Below, one piece after another: positions 28,501-36,244 of a stretch of 48,797 bases of DNA (position 1 is its first letter; each line of letters opens with the position of its first letter). Made by a program: the position numbers and the translations under genes. Source of the stretch: CAYQAJ01 sp964415245 (GTDB lineage: Bacteria; Planctomycetota; Planctomycetia; Pirellulales; Pirellulaceae); assembly GCA_964415245.1 (NCBI GenBank), contig CAYQAJ010000005.1:1-48797 (forward strand). Reading direction: 5' to 3'. The notes under the pieces were generated by a model. It searched no databases and was not told the origin of the DNA. It saw only the letters and a list, made by a program, of their open reading frames with translations.

Positions 28501-31500
28501 CACAAGAGCTGGAATGGACGGCGCTACAGCCTGCGGACTTAACAACCGCGGGAGGCGCGATCCTGACGTTGCACGAGAACGACGCCTTATCGGTCGAATC
28601 GTCCGAATCCGAGTCGGACGAGCTCCCTCTGCCGAAACTGCCCGATTCTGTGAAGGCCATCCGGTTCGAAACGACCGCAGTCGACGAATCGAATCCGAGC
28701 CCGATCTCCTCCTTCAAGAAATACCGCATTCAGGCTGTCGGTTCACCGGCCTGGGAATCGGGGGTGCTGCACGGGCGCTTTGTGCGGATCGATCTGCCGG
28801 GAGACAACAGCCAGTTTCCAAGGCTCCCGGCCGATGCTGAGCAAAAAACGATCAACCTGGCCGAGTTGCAGGTGTTTCAAGGCGAGCAGAACATCGCGCT
28901 GCGGAAAGTGGCCCGGCAGTCCAGTGACTATTCAAATCAATTTGCGGCTGGCGCCGCCGTGGATGGCAATACCGCCGGGAATGATCAGGGCAATCCGTAT
29001 GCCCATACCAGATTCGAGGACAACCCCTGGTGGGAAGTGGACCTGGGCAGCCAGCAGGCGATCGATCGGATTGTGGTTTGGAGTCGAAATGAAGGCGACC
29101 TCTACTACAAACGCATGAATCATTTTCGCATCCGGGTGATGGACGCTTCCCGCAATGTCATGTGGGAACAGGTTGTCGATCAAGCGCCGAATCCGTCACG
29201 GGAGATTTCCTGCCGGAGTTTTGTCGTGGAGATGTCTCCCGCAACCGCCACGGACGAGTCGCCCTGGTCGCTGCTGTTGACAAAAGACGCCGGCCTGACG
29301 AGCGGGCAGCGTTTCCGAATCTCCACCGCCGATGAGCTCTATTCGCTTGAGACCGAAGAGGCGATTGGCCAGGCGCGGAACATCTCCGACGCGATCGCGC
29401 GGCTGGCGGCGGCTTACGACTATTACGGCGATGTTGTTGCGTCGACCGCGTGGTTCGGCCGAGCCCTGGATCAGGCCGAGACCGCGAATGCACGGGAAGC
29501 CGTCCTCGCGGAATTGCGGAACCATCCCGCAGCGGCGGCGGAACTCGCGGGGCAGCGTCCGGAGGATCTGCACCTGCAACTGGCCCTCGCGCGGAGCCAC
29601 GTCGTCGAGGGGCAGAAGAAACTGACGCACAAAGAACCCGCGCAAGCGCTGGCCGATTTCCAAGAGGCCCAGCACCTGTTCACGCGGCTGCTAAACGAGA
29701 ATCCCGAGCCCGCCTGGACCATGCTCCAACCGACCGAGATGACCTCCGCAGGAGGAGCCACGCTGACGCTAAAGCAGGACGGCTCGATTCTGGCCAGCGG
29801 CGAGAATCCGGATCACGACGCCTACACGTTGTTTGTCAATTCCCCTCTGGATCGGATCAGGGCGTTTCGACTGGAGGCTCTGCCCGACCCCTCCCTGCCC
29901 AAAAACGGTCCGGGACGCTTTGAGGACAACGGCAATTTCCATCTGAACGAACTGCGAGTGACTGCCGGAGACGCCCCAGTGAAATTGACGGACATCGCCG
30001 TCAGCTACGACGAGACCGACCGGTTTGACCGCGTCATTGATGGCAAAGTCAATTCGGTAATGGGTTGGAGCATTAGTCCGCAGGCCGGGCAGGAGAACAC
30101 CGCCTGGATCACGACCGATTGGACCGGACGGCCCGACACGCCGCTGAAGTTCGAACTCTACTTCTCACCGGCGCCCACCCAGCGGCACAACCTCGGCCGC
30201 TTCCGCTTGTCGGCGACAGGCGACTCGGGCGCGATCGCGGTCTCGCAACTCCGCAGCGAGATCAAGCCCAGCGAGCTGGCGGCCCTCGACGTCGTCGTCG
30301 GCAAGGCGTTGGCTCAGCTCGACAAGCCTGAAGAAGCGGCAACCTCCTTTGCGCGGGCCCTGGATCGCGTTGAGAAAGACGAGCAGCGCAAACAGCTCGT
30401 CGAACAGTTCCGGGAGCATCCGTCCGCGCTGGCGGCCCTGGCAAAACAGCGGCCCCAGGACCTGCCGGTCCAGGTCATCCTGGCCAGCAGTCTCGCCGAA
30501 AGCGGCAAGAAAGCCCTGGCCGAGAGACGCCGCGACGACGCGCTGGCCAACCTGAACCAGGCCCAGCAACTCTTTGCCCGACTACTGGCCGATCACCCGC
30601 AACCCGAGTGGACTGTGCTGGAACCGGCCAAGATGATGTCGGAAGCCGGCGCCGAGTTGACGTTGCAGGACGACGGCTCGATTTTCGTCAGCGGGAACCT
30701 GCAGGTGAAGGATGTGTACATCTTGGAATTCAACAACGTCCCCACCAACTTCCAGACCCTTCGTCTCGAGGCGCTGCCGGACGATCGGCTCCCCAAGGGC
30801 GGTCCGGGAACACATCCTGAGGGGAATTTCGTCCTCAGCGATTTGGAGGTGTTCCGCATCGAGGGAACTGACTCGACAGCGGGAGCCGACCCGACAATGG
30901 GAGCCGAGCCGACAGTGGGAGCCGAGCCGACAGTGGGAACTGACCCGACAGTGGGAATCGGCTCGGTAGCGGGAACCGGCTCGAAAGTGCTCACGCCGGT
31001 TCCGCTCCGAGCGGAATACGCGACCTTCGAAGAGCGGCTTGCGCAGACTTCGCTGGAAAAGGGTGAGGATGGCTGGAGCATCGATGGCGGTATTGGCCAT
31101 GCGCAAACAGCGTTGTTTGCAGTCGATAGCCAAGAGCAGCAACCGACGTCGAATCGTCTGCGGATTCTGTTTCGCTTCTATCATGAACCGACGGACAACA
31201 ACCCGGCCTTGCTGGGCCGCTTCCGGTTGTCGGTCACCAGCGACCCCAACGTGGTCGACTCGACCCGACTACGGTACGAAATCCAGGCCAGCGGGCTAAC
31301 CGATCTGGACGTCGCACTGGCCCATGCCTACGCCCAGCAGGAGCAGACGGACCAGGCGGCCGCCGCCTTCGGGCGGGCTTTGGATTTGGCCGTTGATCGG
31401 GCCGCCTTCGTACAGGTCGTAGAGACGGCCTCCGCGCATGCCGGACTGCTGGACAAGCTGGCCGAACTGCGCCCCGCCGATGCCCGTCTGCACGACGCAC

Positions 31501-34500
31501 TGGCCCGGCACTACGCCGCGCAGGGAAATGATTCCCGCGCTCACGAATTCGCGGCCCAGGCTCGCACACTGTACGAACAGCAACTGGCAGCAGAACCCCG
31601 CAACTCGCACGTCGCCCAGGAACTGGCCAACCTGCTTCTGGAGGTAAGCCCCGTGGGCTGGAAAGTCCTTCAGCCGGTGGAGATGAAATCCGAGGGCAAA
31701 GCAACATTCACGCTACAGGAAGATGGATCCATTCTGGTTTCCGGGCCCAACGTCAGCGGCGACGTGTACACGATTTTCGCCGAAAGCGACGCGCAAATCG
31801 TGCAGGCGATCCGGCTCGAGGTCCTTCCCGATGAGAGCCTTCCCAACAAGGGACCGGGGCGTCATTCCACGGGGAATTTCCAACTGGCGAAATTTCGCGT
31901 GTTGGGCCCGCCAGCCGGCGATCAGACACCGCCTGCGGCGGTCGCCCTCCGCAAAGCGATCGCGAGCTTTGCGTACGCGGCCAATGACGCCGACGTCGCG
32001 GGGACGATTGACGAGAATTCCAACAAAGTCTGGCACGTCTGGTCGCGCATCGGACAACAGCACCATGCCGATTTCGAGCTTGCCAGCCCGCTGCCGGTCG
32101 ATCCGGGAGATCGGCTGACCATTGTGCTCGAAAACAAAGAATACGGCGAGGGCATCAATCTGGGTCGCTTCCGGCTGTGGGTCTGCGAAGACCCTCAGAT
32201 CATGGCGCTCGAAGAGAACCGCCTCGCGGCTTCGAAAATCACCGACCCCTGGTTGCGGCTGGGCATGGCCTATCGGGCCCTGGGCGATCACGAACGTGCG
32301 CTGGCTTCGTTCTCGCATGCGGTGGAAGTGGCCGCCGACGGAACGGCCAAAGCGGCGGTTGCCCGCGACGCGGCTGCGGCGGACGACCTGTTCACGGAAC
32401 TGCTCGCGCGGTCGCCCGACGACAAGTGGCTGCGGCTGGGACAGGCCAAGTTCCTGACGCCGCGGCACGTGGCGGACGGTCAATTTCAGGCAGCCGCCGA
32501 CCTGCTGTCCACCGTCATCGAGGACTTTCCGGACGATATCGAACTGCGGAACGTGCGGGCCGAAGCACAAAGCGGTTTGAAGAACTGGCAGGCCGCCATC
32601 GACGACTATTCCCGCGTCATCGAACTGGAAACCGACGAGACCCGGAAACGCACCGCGGAAGTCGCCCGTGCCGAGGCCCAGCTCCGACTGGGACAAACGG
32701 CCGAGGCTGCGAATGTTTACACCGAGAACATGCTGCTGTCTCACGGCGGCTGGGAAGGCATGCGGGACGCCAGCCTCGCGGAACTGCTGGCTCGCAACCC
32801 CGCTGTTGCCCGCGTGGCGGCGAATCGGCTCTACAGTCGTGTGGAAAACAACCATAATCTGGGCGCCTACTGGTCGATGATCCTGGTTCGCCTATACACG
32901 GCGGCACCCGGGCTGGTTACCCCCGAGAACCAGCAACGGCTGCTCGAAGCCGCCACCCAAGCCGGCGGAAACTGGACCGCCCCGTTGACGGCTGCCGCAC
33001 ACTACCGGCTGGGCGACCTGGGGCAAGCGCAGCCGCTCGTGGAAGCGGCCCAGCAGAATCGGGAGTTTCAGGCTCTGGCGGCGATGCTGCTCTACGATCA
33101 AGGCGAAACCGACCGGGCCGAGGAGCTCCTCAACCAGGCGGCAGGCTGGCTCCGCCGACAGCGCGAGATCGATCCAGACAGCGCCATTCCCGGGCAGGTT
33201 AATTGGCAGAACTGGGCCATCAACTGGGCCGTGTGGCGCGAGGCGACCCGCAAGCTGGCCGGTCCCCGGCTGGTGGAACTCGACACGCTACTCGCGAAGG
33301 AACCGGACAACGACGCCGCACTGCGCGAGCGCGCCGAGATACTGGCCGACGCCGGCCTGCCCGAAGATGCGATCGAAGACCTGACCCACCTCTCCCAACT
33401 GCGTGCAGATACGAACGAGACATTGGGCCTGCGCGGCCGCGTGCTTGCCGCCTTGAAGCGTGACACAGACGCGATGGTCGCGCTCAACCAAGCCGTCGAA
33501 CAGAACTCGGCCGACGCGCGGGCGTACGCCGCCCGCGGCACGATCCTGGCGCGGCGGGGAGAGACCGAGCCAGCTCGCAGCGACCTGCAGAAATCGCTGG
33601 AACTGGATCCCACGAAGGAGGCTGCCCAAGCGCTGGCCGACCTGCTGCTGGCGGAAGCGGAGAAGTCCGTTGCCTGGACCGTCCTCGAACCCGTGGAGAT
33701 GCAATCGGCAGGCGGGGCCACGCTGTCAAAACTGGAGGACAACTCCATTCTGGCCGGCGGACAAAACCCACTTGGCGACGCCTACACCATCGTCGCCGAA
33801 GCGGCCGCAACGCAGGTCCGGGCGATTCGCCTGGAAGCGCTTACCGACCCGTCGTTACCCAACCAGGGTCCGGGGCGTGACGAACAGCGCGACCGCGGCA
33901 ATTTTGCCATGACCCATTGGGAAATCCGCGCGCTCGACGACACAGCGGAAGGTTCGCCGATCGAATTGAGCCAGGTCGCGGCGGACTACTTTGCACCTCA
34001 CCTTCCCGTCAGCGTGGCGAATTGGAACGTCGGCGGAGGCGGATCGCGTCCTCACACGGCATTCTTCCTCACCGAACAGCCCGTTGATTTCCCAGGTCGC
34101 ACTCGGTTGGAATTCCACATGCAGTTTTCCGACAATGTCGAATGGCCGAATCAAAACCTGGGCCGGTTCCGCTTGGCGGTCAGCGACGACCCCCAAGCCT
34201 TCGAGACGGAGAGAAATCGCCTGGCCGCGCTGAATATGGACGACCCGTGGGCCCGGCTCGTGATAGCGTATCAACTGCGCGGGCTGGAGTCGCACCGCGA
34301 CGCGCTCCTCAGCCGGCGCCCCCAAACCGCGGTCGCCGTCGGCAACGAATTCTTCCGAAACGAAAACTGGGAACAGGCGATCGCATACTATGACCGGACC
34401 ATCACGTCGGAGACGACCGACTACAGCCTCGTCGCCAACCGAGCCAGGGCCTACGGCCGGCTCGAACGCTGGGCCGAGGCCGACGCCGATTGGCAGCGGG

Positions 34501-35360
34501 CTGTCGAGCTCCGGCCCAACGACGTGGCTTTGGTCAATGTATGCGCGACCTTCTTCGAAGAGCTGGGCCAGGCAGAGCGCGCGACGACCGTCTATAGCCG
34601 GCTAATCGACCAGCGACGCGAAAACGCAGCCCCGCCGGGTGAACTTGCCCAAGCGCTGCGTCTTCGCGGAGCGCACTATGTTCGCATTGGTCAATGGAAA
34701 TCGGCGGCGGCCGATTACGCCGAAAGCGTGACGATCGACCCGGACTCCGACAGCATCGCCTGGATGACGCCCGCTGCCTTGTGGGCTTATGCCGGCGACG
34801 CTGAGCAGCATCGCCTGTATTGCCAGAACATGGCCAAGCGATTCGGCGACTCGACGGAAACCGCCGACGTCGAGCGAACCGTCAAAGTATCGCTGCTGTT
34901 GGGGCCGGAACCGGCTGTCGATCAGCAGACGATCACGAACTTTGTCGAGGCATTGGCGAAGTCCGAAAACGACGGCCTGTTGAAATGGTTCCTCTCGGCC
35001 AAAGCCCTGCTGGCTTGCCGCAAGGGGGAATTCTCCGCCGCACAACAATCGGTTGACGAATCGTTGCGGCTGCAAAAGGTGGGCGGGGATGCGCCCGGTT
35101 CCTTTCCCGGTTTGCTGACCCGCTCCGTGCAGTCGCTCATTTTTGCGCGGCAGGGGCACGAAGACCAGGCTCGGGCCGCATTGGACGAGCTGACGTCCTT
35201 GATGGCAACCGAGGCGCATCTCAAGTGGCAGGACGACGGCACGCTGGACGGCTCCACGATCCTGAACGGCGAATATGTCAGCCACGACGCCCTGATTCCC
35301 GAAATCCTCCGCCGCGAAGCCGTCCGGTTGATCGAACAGAATGCGGATTCCCGGCGGTAA
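22548..35360 (+). CDS. Giant nSTAND1 ATPase - TM - WD40 - PDZ-like - TPR / galactose-binding-like repeat protein, 4270 aa
   Basis: One uninterrupted 12.8 kb frame. Residues 1-430: nSTAND1 NTPase (NPFPGLRPFRSDEHHLFFGR, Walker A GTSGSGKS at 50-57, Walker B VVVDQFEEL with D148), followed by a winged-helix-like part. About 470-512: coiled coil; ~514-537: one membrane helix (MIAGLAVVATIAGIACVAAM) with Arg on its N side; then another coiled coil. About 680-1315: WD40 blades (VAFSPDGKTLASGSQDNTIG LWN). About 1453-1535: PDZ-like. About 1668-1815: jelly-roll/galactose-binding-like (FDVDDSADIYLNGKRLF). About 1988-2240: partial module plus F5/8-type discoidin-like segment. Then four modules near 2390, 2687, 3035 and 3708 (consensus RLEALPDPSLPxxGPG) separated by TPR pairs, and TPRs to the end. 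Predicted topology puts the ATPase inside and everything after 540 outside. It is coupled to the kinase gene. STAND ATPases act as nucleotide switches that oligomerise on ligand binding; the ligand here is unknown. Confidence 0.88.
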   Translation: MNGPSQQRDNPFPGLRPFRSDEHHLFFGREEQTAALLQLLRQNRFLAVVGTSGSGKSSLVRAGMIAALHGGTMAHAGSTWEILILRPGGSPIENLARAVVDADLYDPDDPSTLPRLLATLNRSRYGLVEAVKQSGELEPGTNLLVVVDQFEELFRFRQQGVGSEEAAAAFVNLLLTASQQAECPIYVTITMRSDYLGDCSEIPGLAEAVNEGEYLIPRLLRDQKRDAIEKPVGVGGARIAPLLVQRLLNDVGDDPDQLPVLQHALMRMWDVWSTNGENGRPIDFCDFEAIGGLDAALSNHADEIYDSLPDDEHRAACERIFKTLTEKGTDNRGIRRPTRLAKLAVIAGADRETVTTVLDAFRQPGVTFLMPGRELDLDDRTVLDLSHESLMRGWRRLRGWVEVEAQSARIFRRLLDTAWLWRERKAGLFRDPDLQISLSWRDEEQPNREWAEQYGGQFDTAIVFLNSSQAEAEAETRAKETARQRELEQARQLAEARQQRLEHQQRAATRLRAMIAGLAVVATIAGIACVAAMVLYNKADRLAVLAQKEADNANRSADEANEERQRVKQEQQRTQDALTEVETQKSKVDVLLDKSLVAEDKAVKAEQRSREFRYATDIQLAGRLIEDENANATQIQSLLAAHDPAGNPDLQGKGDLRGFEAHYLSRVVDSQAAVFPAASEAIVAAVVTPEGELVTLDDQVRLRRLNVKTRQETRAVLDLGTDRKPLTKALSPDGKLVALAVGNQVVLLDAATGEETGPAIRSDAQFGLIFTPDSHRLVTIGSNIGWWDVSTGKPIALQASGIGNVSAEQRGRLVSISADGKTVAVGGLNVAYASSSFSVFRLDEEAREVELLLQAYTPNMGSIRTVAISPDGTKLAASQFFSGRVILFDCASGRPLTSNASEHSASVSAIGFNPAGKEMVTASLDGMVKVWDDYESLETANKSLLGHTGEVALATFTSDGKRLVSAGKDKTVRLWDLSREGTSLRRALAGNLAYRVAFSPDGLLLATSGVNSNGVSIREAATGEVVRNLNRPNSESQPRPSPASVAFSPDNRWLAVGYGGAANQSYIELWNIDADHDQSPVILPAATEIPGFNVSPTTGIVSALAFSPDGKFLVAGFGSLYSLPTGDIGDFPLQVIDVSARRTVRLLDGHQNYCVSVAFSHDGARMASASYDGTVRIWDTATWKTLFVLDNPDSYSDLGRRRMFDVAFSPDAALLATASHEGSVHVWNAATGELVQTLRGHTNGVLSVAFSPDGKTLASGSQDNTIGLWNVATWRELMRLESGGSDYSPRALAFSPDSRQLVGAGGVTLSWSTRPMDGSSPDQLAAQLVTLLESQADFQNRIRMLSDNLRLHEALAIVAQQRPQDDRVLSALAATRANWHASREQWPTAVAELDRLKKLNSQNPAGWLRTPARLRIARACIEQDRPADAVLLLAHGARQRGEDGIPMAREQVAFGFGYKVDSGTVKVTDRPTGLGTPSVDLSPGDVILKINDTELTAETIPQLGTLLQGNAGTKLRLTVRRAAGGQQEEVEITKVKHFFDPVTSDLLIPLRAAVDERVEKDPANVPLREARAELALQWQGNNEAAADLTAAIDALVDQASDETAQVLVRLYQRRGTVNAALRRWQQAAGDFAHVEAEESTDELLLRSQAETQAELLLQWDSTGQGSETIVPTSETAETSWRYTTQKPAGTWNQTSFDDSAWQQGLMPFGTSERDPRTPWTTPDIWLRHTFQGNPFLEWQPLFLKFDVDDSADIYLNGKRLFQRGTWTQSEYVYQAVERFAPDLIASGTNVLALHCHNNQRGAIIDIGLYASPKSSSELQKLLVARALSDPWQKLAAIHRFNDDHQAIDRLVARRPQAAGIIGDLYIQQNDGEEIDWQRAIEIYSKGITDETPDADLLARRARAQEQLHDWAAAAADWEHVAKIEPDGTKLLTEFANRLAQADQRALASAQRDEVRQRFESLLQADPADELAVSGLARVLLDMSEPQELEWTALQPADLTTAGGAILTLHENDALSVESSESESDELPLPKLPDSVKAIRFETTAVDESNPSPISSFKKYRIQAVGSPAWESGVLHGRFVRIDLPGDNSQFPRLPADAEQKTINLAELQVFQGEQNIALRKVARQSSDYSNQFAAGAAVDGNTAGNDQGNPYAHTRFEDNPWWEVDLGSQQAIDRIVVWSRNEGDLYYKRMNHFRIRVMDASRNVMWEQVVDQAPNPSREISCRSFVVEMSPATATDESPWSLLLTKDAGLTSGQRFRISTADELYSLETEEAIGQARNISDAIARLAAAYDYYGDVVASTAWFGRALDQAETANAREAVLAELRNHPAAAAELAGQRPEDLHLQLALARSHVVEGQKKLTHKEPAQALADFQEAQHLFTRLLNENPEPAWTMLQPTEMTSAGGATLTLKQDGSILASGENPDHDAYTLFVNSPLDRIRAFRLEALPDPSLPKNGPGRFEDNGNFHLNELRVTAGDAPVKLTDIAVSYDETDRFDRVIDGKVNSVMGWSISPQAGQENTAWITTDWTGRPDTPLKFELYFSPAPTQRHNLGRFRLSATGDSGAIAVSQLRSEIKPSELAALDVVVGKALAQLDKPEEAATSFARALDRVEKDEQRKQLVEQFREHPSALAALAKQRPQDLPVQVILASSLAESGKKALAERRRDDALANLNQAQQLFARLLADHPQPEWTVLEPAKMMSEAGAELTLQDDGSIFVSGNLQVKDVYILEFNNVPTNFQTLRLEALPDDRLPKGGPGTHPEGNFVLSDLEVFRIEGTDSTAGADPTMGAEPTVGAEPTVGTDPTVGIGSVAGTGSKVLTPVPLRAEYATFEERLAQTSLEKGEDGWSIDGGIGHAQTALFAVDSQEQQPTSNRLRILFRFYHEPTDNNPALLGRFRLSVTSDPNVVDSTRLRYEIQASGLTDLDVALAHAYAQQEQTDQAAAAFGRALDLAVDRAAFVQVVETASAHAGLLDKLAELRPADARLHDALARHYAAQGNDSRAHEFAAQARTLYEQQLAAEPRNSHVAQELANLLLEVSPVGWKVLQPVEMKSEGKATFTLQEDGSILVSGPNVSGDVYTIFAESDAQIVQAIRLEVLPDESLPNKGPGRHSTGNFQLAKFRVLGPPAGDQTPPAAVALRKAIASFAYAANDADVAGTIDENSNKVWHVWSRIGQQHHADFELASPLPVDPGDRLTIVLENKEYGEGINLGRFRLWVCEDPQIMALEENRLAASKITDPWLRLGMAYRALGDHERALASFSHAVEVAADGTAKAAVARDAAAADDLFTELLARSPDDKWLRLGQAKFLTPRHVADGQFQAAADLLSTVIEDFPDDIELRNVRAEAQSGLKNWQAAIDDYSRVIELETDETRKRTAEVARAEAQLRLGQTAEAANVYTENMLLSHGGWEGMRDASLAELLARNPAVARVAANRLYSRVENNHNLGAYWSMILVRLYTAAPGLVTPENQQRLLEAATQAGGNWTAPLTAAAHYRLGDLGQAQPLVEAAQQNREFQALAAMLLYDQGETDRAEELLNQAAGWLRRQREIDPDSAIPGQVNWQNWAINWAVWREATRKLAGPRLVELDTLLAKEPDNDAALRERAEILADAGLPEDAIEDLTHLSQLRADTNETLGLRGRVLAALKRDTDAMVALNQAVEQNSADARAYAARGTILARRGETEPARSDLQKSLELDPTKEAAQALADLLLAEAEKSVAWTVLEPVEMQSAGGATLSKLEDNSILAGGQNPLGDAYTIVAEAAATQVRAIRLEALTDPSLPNQGPGRDEQRDRGNFAMTHWEIRALDDTAEGSPIELSQVAADYFAPHLPVSVANWNVGGGGSRPHTAFFLTEQPVDFPGRTRLEFHMQFSDNVEWPNQNLGRFRLAVSDDPQAFETERNRLAALNMDDPWARLVIAYQLRGLESHRDALLSRRPQTAVAVGNEFFRNENWEQAIAYYDRTITSETTDYSLVANRARAYGRLERWAEADADWQRAVELRPNDVALVNVCATFFEELGQAERATTVYSRLIDQRRENAAPPGELAQALRLRGAHYVRIGQWKSAAADYAESVTIDPDSDSIAWMTPAALWAYAGDAEQHRLYCQNMAKRFGDSTETADVERTVKVSLLLGPEPAVDQQTITNFVEALAKSENDGLLKWFLSAKALLACRKGEFSAAQQSVDESLRLQKVGGDAPGSFPGLLTRSVQSLIFARQGHEDQARAALDELTSLMATEAHLKWQDDGTLDGSTILNGEYVSHDALIPEILRREAVRLIEQNADSRR
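30864..30989 (+). repeat. In-frame tandem repeat, seven 18 bp units, inside the giant gene
   Basis: Units encode six residues each: GTDSTA, GADPTM, GAEPTV, GAEPTV, GTDPTV, GIGSVA, GTGSKV. The central units are almost identical at the DNA level (GGAGCCGAGCCGACAGTG). The array sits inside the second repeated module, between its GNFVLSDLEVFRIE strand and the next conserved strand, so it lengthens a surface loop. Such in-frame arrays can change copy number by slippage. Confidence 0.85.
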
Positions 35361-36244
35361 GTCGGCGGAGCGCCGGTGTAGGGGTCCGGCCCGAGTTTCG
35401 CGGCGGAAAACCAAGGATTCAACGGTTCGCCAACCTCCGCACCACTTCCGACGACAACTCGCGCCCCACGCTCGACGCCCGTAAACCGCTAATGTGTTAA
35501 CCCAATGCGCGCGTGTTCGAAGCTTTTCGGCACGGTCAGAGGCCACCGTGAAGGACGCGGAATTGTGTAAGTCCTTGAACTCTCGGCAGTGGCAAAAGGC
35601 GCTCCCGTGCCAGTGGTTCGTAAGAGGATTCAGCACGGGGAGGTCCCATCAAGATTTGTTGCGCAAGTGCTGAGAGAGGGAAGCGCGCGGCCGACACCGT
35701 ATGTGCAACGTGGCACAATGGTTTGGGCGATTCCGCACACGTCTTGTTGCCTCCGAGCCGTCGACGCCCTAGATCGCCTCTCGGATTCGGCTCGGATCCC
35801 GATGCCAAAATCGGCTGGGCAGGCCGAAGGTGATTGGGCACGACGTTTGCTGACCACTAAACCCTTGTGCGCCAAGCGAGTTAGCCGGTGGCAAACCCGG
35901 TCCGCTGGGCGATTCGCACGGTTCAATTCGATAGGGAGGTATTGGACCACGCGGAATATAGCGCCAGAGTTCGCGAGCCGGCCTCCCCCGCTCTTTTTGA
36001 GCAAGCTTCGAGACAGCAGCCGACAATTCAGGGCCAGGGAGGCGGCAAACCCATTGCCGGGGCACGTTTGGGCTCGTAGCGATTCGACTATGACGCTTTA
36101 CGGCCCGATGCTGGTATATTGAGGGGGGTTGGATAAGGCTTTGCGTTTGGCGGCTGGTCGCAACTTGGCTGTCGCTGAGTACTTTTGGCCCATTGTCGGC
36201 GTTCTAAAGGTGCTAAGTACGGGTTATTCCGGAGCGAAGTGCCC
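35361..36244. other. Intergenic region of ~880 bp
   Basis: Between the giant gene and the FGE-like gene. Overlapping frames on both strands up to ~180 codons are open but Arg/Ser/Pro-rich, without ribosome binding sites or recognisable domains, so I call no gene. A 19 bp stretch at 35497-35515 containing TTAACCCAATGCG occurs inverted near 16855-16873 with one mismatch. The promoter for the 36245 gene and possibly the whole pilus cluster should lie in the last ~150 bases. Confidence 0.5.

Noticed and set aside
35361..36122. Overlapping open frames of up to ~180 codons on both strands in the intergenic region after the giant gene
   Set aside because: Arg/Ser/Pro-rich composition, no ribosome binding site, no recognisable domain; typical chance frames in GC-rich DNA.
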